In this document: piece by piece, positions 1-7,525 of the stretch
Position numbering within the stretch: the first letter of the stretch is position 1
Layout: every line of letters begins with the position of its first letter
Assembly (NCBI RefSeq): GCF_036492835.1
Contig: NZ_AP025314.1
Coordinates: forward strand, 2,046,001 to 2,110,000
Direction: 5' to 3'
DNA from: Fulvitalea axinellae
Lineage (GTDB): Bacteria > Bacteroidota > Bacteroidia > Cytophagales > Cyclobacteriaceae
DNA length: 64,000 nucleotides
Program-made: the position numbers and the translations under genes
The notes under the pieces: generated by a model
Told to the model about the DNA's origin: nothing
Database searches by the model: none
What the model saw: the letters and a program-made list of their open reading frames with translations, nothing else

Positions 1-2
1 AG

Positions 3-71
3 CTATTGATTCGTTACTTTGCGATCAAGAACACGGATAAGATAAACAACACTACTGACAAGTTGCGCTGA
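3..71 (+). CDS. C-terminal end of an upstream gene (partial)
   Basis: A stop-free frame runs from the window edge to a TGA at 69-71, immediately before the ATG of the next gene. It encodes about 22 residues ending in DKINNTTDKLR. The direct stop/start abutment with the SiaB-like gene suggests it is the tail of an upstream gene in the same operon. The piece is too short to identify, and chance openness over 69 bases cannot be excluded. Confidence 0.35.
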   Translation, partial: LLIRYFAIKNTDKINNTTDKLR

Positions 72-620
72 ATGGAGATCGTTGAGAGCGATATAGAAAC
101 AGGGGAAAATGTGGTTTTTTCTTACGAGGGAGATCTCTCAGTAGACGGCCTTGACCATGCGGTAAAGGACTTTGAGGGGGAGCTTATGCGTCTTGATGAG
201 AGCAAGCCTGTCCGGAAGCGGATTTTTTCTGTAGCGTTGGAGGTATTGCAAAACGTTTTTCATCACGGTGATCCCTTTGGCCGGAATTGTGCTCTCGAAG
301 GAAGTCTTGTTTATTTTAAGGTAAGACGAGATGCGGGTCATTATTATCTGCTTGCTTCAAATCTATTAGCCGAGACAAAAGTTGAGTATCTCAGAAATAA
401 GATCGATATTGTCAATGGTCTGAACAGGTCTCAACTGGAGAATGTGTACCGGTTAAGGCTCGGATTAGGAGGGATGAGAAGAAAAAAGGGCGCCGGTTTG
501 GGGCTTCTTTTTATTAGGAGGAGATCTGAGCAGAAAATCGAATACTTCTTCAATAAGGTGGCGCCAGGTTGTGTGGCGTTTCAGATGCAAGTTAGGATAG
601 AAAGAGAAGCCAATGAATGA
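72..620 (+). CDS. SiaB family protein kinase (DUF6272-like)
   Basis: This 182-aa protein has the layout of a small GHKL ATPase. An N-box-like segment EVLQNVFHHG lies near residue 60 and a glycine-rich ATP-lid segment GAGLGLLFIRRRS near residue 142. This matches SiaB-type anti-sigma/kinase proteins. In Pseudomonas, SiaB phosphorylates the partner SiaC and so controls a diguanylate cyclase and aggregation. Its 3' end overlaps the next gene, a SiaC-like protein, by 8 bases, so translational coupling is likely. There is no signal peptide or membrane segment, so it should be cytoplasmic. The family assignment rests on the motifs plus the SiaC neighbour. The output in this organism is unknown because no SiaA phosphatase or SiaD cyclase lies inside the window. 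Confidence 0.8.
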   Translation: MEIVESDIETGENVVFSYEGDLSVDGLDHAVKDFEGELMRLDESKPVRKRIFSVALEVLQNVFHHGDPFGRNCALEGSLVYFKVRRDAGHYYLLASNLLAETKVEYLRNKIDIVNGLNRSQLENVYRLRLGLGGMRRKKGAGLGLLFIRRRSEQKIEYFFNKVAPGCVAFQMQVRIEREANE

Positions 621-1002
621 TTTTTACCTGAAGGCAACGGCAAAAACTCCCGAAGTGCGTTTTGAATCGGAGTCTGGAAATTTTCTTTTTGAGGGGAGGT
701 CTATACTGGAGAACTCGGTTGATTTCTACAAGCCCTTAAACGAGTGGTTAGACTCATTTTTGGAAGTGCCGACTCCGAAAATTCATATGGACGTTAAGTT
801 TGAGTATTTTAATACTAGTTCATCAAAGTGTCTGGTGGAAATTCTCAGAAAATTGGAGAAAGCCCATATGTCCGGGAAAACCAAAGTTCATGTAGATTGG
901 TACTATGAGGAAGAGGATGAGGATATGCTGGATTCTGGAGAGGATTTTAGGCAGATCGTAAACTTTCCGGTGCAATTATGCATGATGGATGACAATTACT
1001 GA
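613..1002 (+). CDS. SiaC family regulatory phosphoprotein (DUF1987)
   Basis: This 129-aa protein carries the DUF1987 pattern. It has an N-terminal segment with TPEVRFESESGNFLFEGRS, a central MDVKFEYFNTSSSKCLVEIL reminiscent of a STAS phosphorylation loop, and an acidic stretch EEEDEDMLDSGEDF. In characterised SiaC a Thr in this loop is phosphorylated by SiaB and dephosphorylated by the PP2C protein SiaA. By position the Thr in NTSSSK is the likely phospho-acceptor (inference). The start overlaps the SiaB-like stop region by 8 bases. A terminator hairpin follows 28 bases after the stop, so this gene ends the operon. Confidence 0.85.
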   Translation: MNDFYLKATAKTPEVRFESESGNFLFEGRSILENSVDFYKPLNEWLDSFLEVPTPKIHMDVKFEYFNTSSSKCLVEILRKLEKAHMSGKTKVHVDWYYEEEDEDMLDSGEDFRQIVNFPVQLCMMDDNY

Positions 1003-1030
1003 ACGGGGATAAGACTTTAAATTACGCCGA

Positions 1031-1053
1031 AGCCACCCTTAGGGTGGCTTTTG
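1031..1053 (+). terminator. Rho-independent terminator after the siaB-siaC pair
   Basis: AGCCACCC and GGGTGGCT form an 8-bp stem around a TTA loop, followed by TTTT. Confidence 0.75.
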
Positions 1054-1105
1054 TTGTGAAATAACCCTTGGCGTGGTTTAATCCATATTTTTCAAAGGGA
1101 GATGG

Positions 1106-1130
1106 CATAACGCCGTTGGTGTTATGTTTG
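1106..1130 (+). promoter_or_regulatory. Hairpin overlapping a perfect -7 box (TATGTTTG)
   Basis: TATGTTTG at 1123-1130 fits the Bacteroidota -7 consensus TAnnTTTG and lies 20 bases before the ATG at 1151. The same bases are part of a hairpin (CATAACGCC, loop GTT, GGTGTTATG, 1106-1126) followed by a T-rich run. It could therefore be a promoter with a dyad over it, or a second terminator of the upstream operon. No good -33 TTTG is visible at the usual distance. Confidence 0.45.
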
Positions 1131-1150
1131 CTTTTTTTTAACTTAGGTTT

Positions 1151-2398
1151 ATGTTTCGAAAATTCCTTCCAATATTAATATTAAACTTTCTCGTCTTCGG
1201 TTCACTGTGTGCCCAACAAAAGATTCGCCTCAAGGGAGTGGTGACTGATGCACAGACAGGTGAGGGAGTGGCTTTTGCGCATGTTGGGTCTTGCGATAAG
1301 CCTATAGGGGCTGTGGCTGGGGATGACGGGAAGTTTGATTTAAGTCTATCTGTATTATTTCGCAATGATAGTCTGTGTGTCTCCTCTATTGGCTACAAAA
1401 CCGTAAAGTTTCCGATAAATGAGCTTTTGAAGGAAAAGGATGATTTGGTATTGGCTCTAAGTCCAAATGTTACCGAATTGGATGAATTAGTGATCCATGG
1501 TTCGAAGATCAGTGGAAGAAGGGTGATTCGCGACGCCGTGAAAGCCATTAAGAAGAATTTTCCAAAGAAGCCATTCGTGGAGAAGGGGTATTATCGCGAC
1601 TACCTAAAAAAGGATGGGGAATACGTAAGCTTACTGGAAGGTGCCTTTATTGTAGAGGATCCCGGGTTCAAAAAACGTATCAAGAAAGGGAAAGTGTATG
1701 TGGAGCAGATTAGGTATAGCGAAGAATATCTGAAAAATTATGAGAAGTACGTAAAAGACGTTGAAAATGATTCTTTAAGGCATCTCGTTTACGGTATCTC
1801 TCCTTTTGTCGACGGTAATGAGTTGGCTAGTCTTCTGGGTAACAACCCTGTCCGAAACCATAAGTCGAGTTTGGCTTTTATCGGTGTTTTGGATTCGATG
1901 TGGCGCAAAAAGAGTTTGGAATTTGAGATTGACCATTATACGTATTTGGGAGAGGATGAAGTATACGTGGTTAAAGTTAGCCCGACGAGAGCATATCAGC
2001 ATGTGGATGTAAAAGGGGAATTTTATATTCGGGTGAAAGACTTTGCGTTTGTAAGAATGGACTTTGAATTTTACGTCCATAAAGTCTTCGATAAGTTGAG
2101 GAAATGGTACGAGGTGTCGCTGGAATATCAGGACGTGGACGGAAAGATGTACCTGAAATACTTGTCTTTCATAAATTATTTTAAGCTCATTGTCGATAAT
2201 CAGTATGCGGAGTTACAGCAGTACAGGGAGTTTTTTGTGAACGACGTAATACCTGAAGGGATGTATGTGCCGGGAAGTTTTTCGAAAGAGGGCTTGTTGG
2301 ATCCAGAGAAACCGTTGTTTGATCAGGGCTTTAGGAACGATCCCGATTTTTGGAAAAAATACAACAACTCTATTCTGGAAACTCCTTTGGTGGAATAA
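1151..2398 (+). CDS. Secreted carboxypeptidase-regulatory-like domain protein
   Basis: The 415-aa product begins with a signal peptide (about 1-21, ending CAQ). Then comes a CarboxypepD_reg-like beta-sandwich with the typical pattern LKGVVTDAQTGEGVAFAHV and DDGKFDLS, about residues 25-100. The remaining 300 residues include VTELDELVIHGSK and a region similar to the periplasmic part of DUF5686 proteins. The protein stops before any obvious outer-membrane barrel repeats, so it is probably periplasmic or surface-attached. Function unknown. An IS630-family element lies immediately downstream but does not interrupt the reading frame. Confidence 0.7.
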   Translation: MFRKFLPILILNFLVFGSLCAQQKIRLKGVVTDAQTGEGVAFAHVGSCDKPIGAVAGDDGKFDLSLSVLFRNDSLCVSSIGYKTVKFPINELLKEKDDLVLALSPNVTELDELVIHGSKISGRRVIRDAVKAIKKNFPKKPFVEKGYYRDYLKKDGEYVSLLEGAFIVEDPGFKKRIKKGKVYVEQIRYSEEYLKNYEKYVKDVENDSLRHLVYGISPFVDGNELASLLGNNPVRNHKSSLAFIGVLDSMWRKKSLEFEIDHYTYLGEDEVYVVKVSPTRAYQHVDVKGEFYIRVKDFAFVRMDFEFYVHKVFDKLRKWYEVSLEYQDVDGKMYLKYLSFINYFKLIVDNQYAELQQYREFFVNDVIPEGMYVPGSFSKEGLLDPEKPLFDQGFRNDPDFWKKYNNSILETPLVE

Positions 2399-2424
2399 TC
2401 CATTGAGGAAATACGGTATGGATA

Positions 2425-2453
2425 AGTAGTCATTCAAAATTAATTCGATACTT
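2425..2453. repeat. Left terminal inverted repeat of the IS630 element
   Basis: It shares AGTA, CAAAA and TAATTCGA blocks with the complement of 3473-3501. The transposase stop codon (2430-2432) lies inside it. Confidence 0.75.
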
Positions 2454-3182
2454 TGTCCCAATCCTTCTAATGACATCATCGATGGCTTTTGTCAGCTCTT
2501 CTATTGAATCAAAATAGTTCGGCTTTGAAAGCCATCGATGCTTGAATTCGAGCCAAAGCCTCTCGATGAAATTTAGCTCGGGAGAATATGCCGGTATAAA
2601 CTGAAGGAACAAGCCTTTGCCTGCCCATTCGACCATTTTCTCTCTGACGAATATCGCTTTGTGGATGCTTGCGTTATCGATTAGGACAACTGTTTTCTTT
2701 TCTATTTGATCGACAAAATCATTAATGCATGCGACGGTGGTTTCAGCCGTTGCCGCGCCGTCAACTCTGAATCCGTGGAAATCGCATTTCCGATTCACAA
2801 AACCGACAACCGTATGGTTGCTGCTGGGTATACTGGATAGTCGGTGCGTTTTTCCAACCTTTTGCCATCCATAAGGAACGACCGGTGACAGGTTCACTCC
2901 CATTTCGTCAAACGAATACAAATCTATTTCACCTTCATCTTCCATCTTCTTAAGCTCCTGTATCTCCGTTTTAAAGAAATCAAACAGCACCTTGTCCCGT
3001 TTGTGGGAACAGCTGACCCGCATTCTTTTGTAGCTGTACCCGGCAAACCTTAATAATCGGGACAGGACCGCGCGGGATGCGGTAACGGAACAGTTCTCTT
3101 GAGCCCATTGCACCACTTGACAAAGGCTTCGTGGGACATTCTTATCCACATACTCAAATTTTTTTGGAGTTATCCTCCCCAA
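2430..3182 (-). CDS. IS630 transposase, DDE catalytic part (second frame)
   Basis: This frame encodes the catalytic part of an IS630-family transposase. The three acidic motifs are visible: LYSFDEMG (first Asp), VVLIDNASIHKA (second Asp), and AYSPELNFIERLWLEFK (Glu). No ATG stands at its 5' end. The only early start is a TTG inside the overlap with the helix-turn-helix frame, so it is probably translated as a fusion. The two frames are joined at an A7 run (about 3160-3167). A shift equivalent to +1, or loss of one A, restores a single protein of about 330 residues. Either programmed slippage or an inactivating indel would explain this. Confidence 0.85.
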   Translation of the reverse strand: MGRITPKKFEYVDKNVPRSLCQVVQWAQENCSVTASRAVLSRLLRFAGYSYKRMRVSCSHKRDKVLFDFFKTEIQELKKMEDEGEIDLYSFDEMGVNLSPVVPYGWQKVGKTHRLSSIPSSNHTVVGFVNRKCDFHGFRVDGAATAETTVACINDFVDQIEKKTVVLIDNASIHKAIFVREKMVEWAGKGLFLQFIPAYSPELNFIERLWLEFKHRWLSKPNYFDSIEELTKAIDDVIRRIGTKYRINFE

Positions 3183-3429
3183 TTATAGGTTTCCGCCCAC
3201 GCCCAGGAAGGTCTTTAAGGTCCCAGTCTTCATTCTCCTCAATTTGATCGAACCAAGACGATACCGTTTCCGTTGTGACACTCAACAGATCGCTGATCTG
3301 GGATCGTTGATACCCCCTGGCACTAAAAAGTATGGCTTGGGCTCTTTGCCTTACCCGATAATTCTCACTCTTTCTGACAAGAGTTTCTAAACGGTTGACG
3401 GTCGATGATGATAAGTTCAAAAAACGCAT
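3154..3429 (-). CDS. IS630 transposase, N-terminal helix-turn-helix part (first frame)
   Basis: This roughly 91-aa frame encodes a homeodomain-like HTH (RVRQRAQAILFSARGYQRSQ followed by ISDLLSVTTETVSSWFD) and ends in a GRGRKP linker. That linker is typical of the junction between DNA-binding and catalytic parts in IS630 and mariner transposases. The ATG at 3427-3429 is preferred over an in-frame TTG six bases upstream. It terminates at a TGA directly after the A7 run and overlaps the catalytic frame by 29 bases. Confidence 0.85.
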   Translation of the reverse strand: MRFLNLSSSTVNRLETLVRKSENYRVRQRAQAILFSARGYQRSQISDLLSVTTETVSSWFDQIEENEDWDLKDLPGRGRKPIIGEDNSKKI

Positions 3430-3472
3430 GACCAAATTTACAGATTTAATAATTTACGTGGGCATGCGAAGC

Positions 3473-3501
3473 AAAACTCGAATTATTTTTGGAGGGGTAC
3501 T
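3473..3501. repeat. Right terminal inverted repeat of the IS630 element
   Basis: Complement begins AGTACCCCTCC and contains AATAATTCGAG. It pairs with the left repeat at about 21 of 29 positions. Confidence 0.75.
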
Positions 3502-3509
3502 TATAATGA

Positions 3510-3537
3510 GAAAAGCCACGTTTTAGCGTGGCTTTTC
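3510..3537. terminator. Bidirectional terminator between convergent genes
   Basis: GAAAAGCCACG and CGTGGCTTTTC form an 11-bp stem with loop TTTTAG. T-runs on both strands suit both the E2 gene (minus) and the plus-strand gene displaced by the IS element. Confidence 0.8.
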
Positions 3538-3558
3538 TTGTGTTTTTATATCTGTCTA

Positions 3559-5232
3559 TCAGATCAAAAGCTTGATAGGATCTTCCAAGAAGTTCTTGAG
3601 CGTGTTGAGGAAAGCGGCAGCTACGGCTCCGTCAACAACACGGTGATCGCTTGAAAGGGTCACTTTCATGATATTGCCAGGGACGATTTGACCGTCCTTT
3701 ACAACTGGCTTCTGATTGATGCCGCCTACCGCAAGGATACAAGCGTCTGGCGGATTGATAATCGCAGTGAAGTCTTCTACGCCGAACATGCCAAGGTTCG
3801 AGATCGTGAAAGTGTTTCCTTCCCAATCGGCGGGCTGGAGTTGTTTGTTCTTCGCTTTAGACGAGAAGGTCTTAACCTCGGCTGAAATATGCGAAAGAGT
3901 TTTGTTGTCGGCGAAACGCACTACAGGAACCAACAATCCGTCCGGCACGGCCATCGCAACGCCGATGTTGATGTGCTGGTTGTAACGGATCGTGTCGCCA
4001 AGCCAAGACGAGTTAACGTCAGGATGCTGGCGGATGGCGGCCGCAGTCGCCTTGATTACGATATCGTTGAAAGAGATCTTTACAGGAGAGCTCTCGTTCA
4101 TGGACTTGCGGGCCTCGATGGCTTTGTCCATGTTGATTTCCATCGAAACGTAGAAGTGCGGAGATGTTTGCTTGCTGTCGGACAGGCGCTTGGCGATTGT
4201 CTTACGCATTTGCGAAACGGGCTTGTCTTCGAAACTTACCTCGCCTACAACCGCTGGCAACTCTATGGCTGGAGTTGGAGGAGTGGCCGTGCTGACGCTT
4301 GTAGGTGCTTCCGGAGCTACAGGCGTTGTAGCCATGGTTGGGACAAACGCTTCTACGTCGCGCTTTATTACTCTTCCGTGTTCTCCTGATCCCGGAATTT
4401 CGCTGATGTTAAATCCTTTTTCTTTGGCGATTTTTTTGGCCAAAGGAGATGCGAAAATCCTGCTGTTATCTCCTTTCGGATTGTTTGAAGCAGTGGCGGT
4501 CGTTGTCGGGCTAGGAGTGGCGGCGGGAGCTGGGGTTGAGGGAGTTGCCTCAGCTTTGGCCGGAGCCTCGGTTTTCGCTGGTTTTCCGTTTTCGGCTTTC
4601 AGAAGCTTCTCATAGTCGGCTCCTTCTTCTCCGATAATAGCGATTATGCCGTCAACATCCACGGAATTTCCGCTTTCTACACCTATGTAGAGGAGCGTGC
4701 CGTCTTCATAAGACTCAAGTTCCATGGTCGCCTTGTCGGTTTCCACTTCGGCCAGAATGTCGCCCGAGCTTACCGAATCACCAACCTGCTTGTGCCAAGC
4801 GGCGATGGTTCCGGTAGTCATCGTATCGCTCATTTTAGGCATGCGGATGACCGTGGCGTTTACATCAGAGGTGTCGATCTCTTCGGTTGCGGCCGTTTCG
4901 GTCTCCGCACCCGCAGGAGTTTCAGGCGATTCCTCTTGGCTAACGCCACTCTTTTCCCTATCTATCTCTTTGAGTTCAGCCGAGATGTCCTCGCCTTCTT
5001 CGCCGATAATGGCGATGATTCCGTCTACCGGAACGGAGTTCTTTTCCGGTACGCCGATGTGGAGCAAGATGCCGTCTGAGTATGATTCCAGTTCCATGGT
5101 GGCCTTGTCCGTCTCGACTTCGGCCAGGATGTCCCCGGACTGAACTTCTTCGCCTTCTTTTTTTAGCCAAGCGGCGATAACCCCTTCGGTCATCGTGTCG
5201 CTCATTTTAGGCATTCTGATGATTTCCGCCAT
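3559..5232 (-). CDS. pdhC: Pyruvate dehydrogenase E2, dihydrolipoamide acetyltransferase
   Basis: The 557-aa protein is the E2 core of the pyruvate dehydrogenase complex; it transfers acetyl groups from lipoamide to CoA. Two lipoyl domains are present, each with ETDKATMELES (lipoylated Lys43 and Lys167). A peripheral-subunit-binding domain lies at about 258-295 (SPLAKKIAKEKG, GSGEHGRVIKRDV). After an Ala/Pro/Thr linker comes the catalytic acyltransferase domain from about 335 onward, ending with the active-site motif DHRVVDGAVAA. Ala/Pro/Thr-rich linkers separate the domains as usual. The two lipoyl domains favour pyruvate over 2-oxoglutarate or branched-chain substrates. No E1 or E3 gene is adjacent. 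The ATG start gives the canonical MAEIIRMPKMSDTMTEG. Confidence 0.93.
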   Translation of the reverse strand: MAEIIRMPKMSDTMTEGVIAAWLKKEGEEVQSGDILAEVETDKATMELESYSDGILLHIGVPEKNSVPVDGIIAIIGEEGEDISAELKEIDREKSGVSQEESPETPAGAETETAATEEIDTSDVNATVIRMPKMSDTMTTGTIAAWHKQVGDSVSSGDILAEVETDKATMELESYEDGTLLYIGVESGNSVDVDGIIAIIGEEGADYEKLLKAENGKPAKTEAPAKAEATPSTPAPAATPSPTTTATASNNPKGDNSRIFASPLAKKIAKEKGFNISEIPGSGEHGRVIKRDVEAFVPTMATTPVAPEAPTSVSTATPPTPAIELPAVVGEVSFEDKPVSQMRKTIAKRLSDSKQTSPHFYVSMEINMDKAIEARKSMNESSPVKISFNDIVIKATAAAIRQHPDVNSSWLGDTIRYNQHINIGVAMAVPDGLLVPVVRFADNKTLSHISAEVKTFSSKAKNKQLQPADWEGNTFTISNLGMFGVEDFTAIINPPDACILAVGGINQKPVVKDGQIVPGNIMKVTLSSDHRVVDGAVAAAFLNTLKNFLEDPIKLLI

Positions 5233-5672
5233 AGCAGTCAGTCAATTACCGTTTAGTTTGATTGGAATACGTTTGAAAATCTGGCATCTGGCGAGTCAGC
5301 CATGCGTATCCCTGTAAGCATTTTCGATGCACAAATTCGGGTTCAATTTAGGAAAAAAATAGTGCTAAAACATCTTGATGATGTTTGAAAAGTGACCATT
5401 TTCGGCGAAAAGAAATAGAAGCCTTCGTGAGTGGCTAGTTTTCTGGCAGTTGGTGGACTTGAGAGGCGTTTTGAAAGCGGATTATTTTTGCCGATAGGCT
5501 GATAGTTATTGTTGATAATCGACGCTATTTCGTATTTTCGGTTTCTGAAAAACGATACGCCAGAATGGCTTTTCGGTTTCTCGGTGGGATTGCGTTTTTG
5601 CATTTGTAGGGGAAAAGGTCTCGGAAAAGTGAAAAAAAACGTAATTTTGGATGTTATGGCTGTGACGAAGTC
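5233..5672. other. Intergenic region between divergent E2 and lipid genes
   Basis: About 440 bases with no convincing gene; ORFs here have unbiased composition and no recognisable domain. It should hold the minus-strand promoter for the E2 gene, although no clear TAnnTTTG box is visible for it. On the plus strand TAATTTTG occurs at 5642-5649. Confidence 0.5.
5642..5649 (+). promoter_or_regulatory. Candidate -7 box TAATTTTG
   Basis: Fits TAnnTTTG and lies 24 bases before the ATG of the small ORF at 5673. No TTTG at the standard -33 spacing was found, so support is moderate. Confidence 0.4.
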
Positions 5673-5819
5673 ATGGCTATCTGTTCGAACAAGGACGCGT
5701 CTTCGGTTATTGAAGAGACAGTTCCGGAGAGGTTTTCCGGTGCGTTAGTGCGGGAAAAAGGAAACTGGCAAGTGTTTGGCGGTTTCAATGATAGCTGGCA
5801 ATACAAGACCTATATATGA
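5673..5819 (+). CDS. Small ORF (48 aa) overlapping the acyltransferase start
   Basis: A 48-codon frame starts MAICSNKDASSV and ends NDSWQYKTYI. Its stop overlaps the next gene's start in an ATGA quartet (5816-5819), the arrangement typical of translationally coupled genes. A -7 box lies just upstream. It is soluble and mixed in charge with three Trp/Tyr-rich positions near the end; no family is recognised. It could be a real small protein, a leader peptide controlling the lipid genes, or a chance ORF. Confidence 0.45.
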   Translation: MAICSNKDASSVIEETVPERFSGALVREKGNWQVFGGFNDSWQYKTYI

Positions 5820-7525
5820 AGCCTGAAGGCAAGAGTAGTAGAACGAAAAAATATGCGCCGATTTTGCCGGGGCCAAACGATTGGCCTGTGGTGTGGTTGG
5901 CGAAAAACCGGAAAGACTTTGTCGAGGAAGTTACCGCAAGGAGCTTCGACAGGCTTAAGAAACTTCGGGGCAATAGAAACGCCCTTATCGAAGAGCTGGA
6001 ACTAACGCTTTTCAAAGAGAAATCCAGGGTTAAGTTCGATCCTTGGCCCGTGGATCCGGAAGACGAGAAGGAGTTTTGGGGAAATACCCAAAAACGCTTG
6101 GCAGAATTGCCAAAAGGCGATGCTACCGGCGTAGCCGAGAATACTGAGGCGGACACTATTCTTCGTGATATTGTCGGGCGCTACTCGGAAGAGATTGCGG
6201 GGAATTTCAAAGAAAGCCATTATAAGCTAACAAGGGCGCTGGTCACTTTCGGGCTTACCCGTTTTTTGAACGGAGCCCGCTTAAAAGGTATCGATCGTTT
6301 CTTCAGGAACGAACTGTCCTTGATGGACAAAATCCATATCGTAGGTGAGACGGACAGACTACGGTCTTTGGCTAAGAAAGGCACAGTGGTTATGGTCCCG
6401 ACACATTTCAGTAATCTGGATTCGGTTGTTATCGGGTGGGTGATTAATACTTTGGGTTTGCCGCCGTTGATTTACGGAGCGGGACTCAATCTTTTTAACC
6501 TAAAGCTTTTCGCTTATTTCATGAATAGCTTGGGCGCATACAAAGTGGACCGGAGAAAAAAGAACCTGGTCTATGTGGAGACGCTTAAGACATATTCTAG
6601 CCTTGCGTTGCAGAAAGGTATCCACAGTTTATTTTTTCCTGGCGGAACACGTTCCAGATCTGGGAAATTAGAGAAAAGATTAAAGCTTGGCCTGCTAAGT
6701 ACTGCGATCGAAGCGCAACGAACCAATTACCAAAACGCTGAAAAGAACGGGGAAAAGCCGGGCAAAATCTTTGTCGTTCCGGTTTGCTTGAATTATAATT
6801 TCGTTTTCGAAGCGGAACAACTGATTAAGGATTACCTGAAAAGGCAGGGGCAAGAGCGTTATTATATCGACTCCGAACACTTCAGCTCTTCATTCGGAAT
6901 CCTTAAATTCATCTTTAAGTTTATGATGAAAGGCGCCGATGTCTCCGTATCGATAGGTAAGCCTATGGATTTGTTCGGTAATTTTGTTGATGACGAAGGG
7001 GACGCTTTTGACCAGTATGGGCGAAAGATCAGCATGGCGGATTATTTTAAGTCAGGCGAAGGGGTTGACGAGAACTTGCAAAGGGAAACGGTTTACACCC
7101 GTATGCTCGGTGACCGGATAATTGAGGAATTTCATAGGATAAACCGTGTTTCATCTGCGCATTTGGCGGCGTTCGTTACTTTCCATATGTTAAGAAAAAG
7201 ACATAGGAAGCTGGATCTCTACAGTCTGTTGCGTTTGTCAGGAGAGGAGTTGGTTGTTAATTACGACGAGTTGAGGGAGACTTTTATCCGTTTGCGCGAC
7301 GTAATTTTCAGATACAAAAAGGAGGGACGTATTGGAGTGGCGGATCATATGTCGAGTAAGGATATAGACAAGCTGATACGCGAAGGTGTGGATAATTGTG
7401 GGATGTACCACCCGAAACGTCCTTTGAGGTTTGACAAGAAGGGCAACGTTACTACCCAAGACATAAATACGCTTTATTATTACAGTAATAGATTGGTAGG
7501 ATATGGGCTCGAAAAATATATCTGA
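5816..7525 (+). CDS. Glycerol-3-phosphate acyltransferase-like protein (PlsB/PlsC superfamily)
   Basis: The 569-aa protein contains the acyltransferase HX4D catalytic motif as THFSNLD near residue 196. The substrate-binding motif is FFPGGTRSRSGKL, near residue 275, in place of the usual PEGTRS. The length and the flanking extensions resemble PlsB-like glycerol-3-phosphate acyltransferases rather than short PlsC enzymes. It overlaps the next gene, gpsA, which makes sn-glycerol-3-phosphate. That context strongly suggests it acylates that product as the first step of phospholipid synthesis (inference). It has no strong transmembrane segments and is probably peripheral to the inner membrane. Confidence 0.8.
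   Translation: MKPEGKSSRTKKYAPILPGPNDWPVVWLAKNRKDFVEEVTARSFDRLKKLRGNRNALIEELELTLFKEKSRVKFDPWPVDPEDEKEFWGNTQKRLAELPKGDATGVAENTEADTILRDIVGRYSEEIAGNFKESHYKLTRALVTFGLTRFLNGARLKGIDRFFRNELSLMDKIHIVGETDRLRSLAKKGTVVMVPTHFSNLDSVVIGWVINTLGLPPLIYGAGLNLFNLKLFAYFMNSLGAYKVDRRKKNLVYVETLKTYSSLALQKGIHSLFFPGGTRSRSGKLEKRLKLGLLSTAIEAQRTNYQNAEKNGEKPGKIFVVPVCLNYNFVFEAEQLIKDYLKRQGQERYYIDSEHFSSSFGILKFIFKFMMKGADVSVSIGKPMDLFGNFVDDEGDAFDQYGRKISMADYFKSGEGVDENLQRETVYTRMLGDRIIEEFHRINRVSSAHLAAFVTFHMLRKRHRKLDLYSLLRLSGEELVVNYDELRETFIRLRDVIFRYKKEGRIGVADHMSSKDIDKLIREGVDNCGMYHPKRPLRFDKKGNVTTQDINTLYYYSNRLVGYGLEKYI

Larger units (their letters stand above)
2425..3501 (-). mobile_element. IS630-family insertion sequence, about 1.08 kb
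   Basis: Two ORFs on the minus strand encode a helix-turn-helix part and a DDE transposase of IS630 type. The element is bounded by imperfect inverted repeats: AGTAGTCATTCAAAA at the left end, and the complement of the right end reading AGTACCCCTCCAAAA. About 21 of the first 29 positions match. TA dinucleotides at 2423-2424 and 3502-3503 flank it, as expected for IS630/Tc1-mariner TA target duplication. It sits between two convergent genes, just outside a bidirectional terminator, so no gene is disrupted. Boundaries were placed by eye. Confidence 0.85.
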
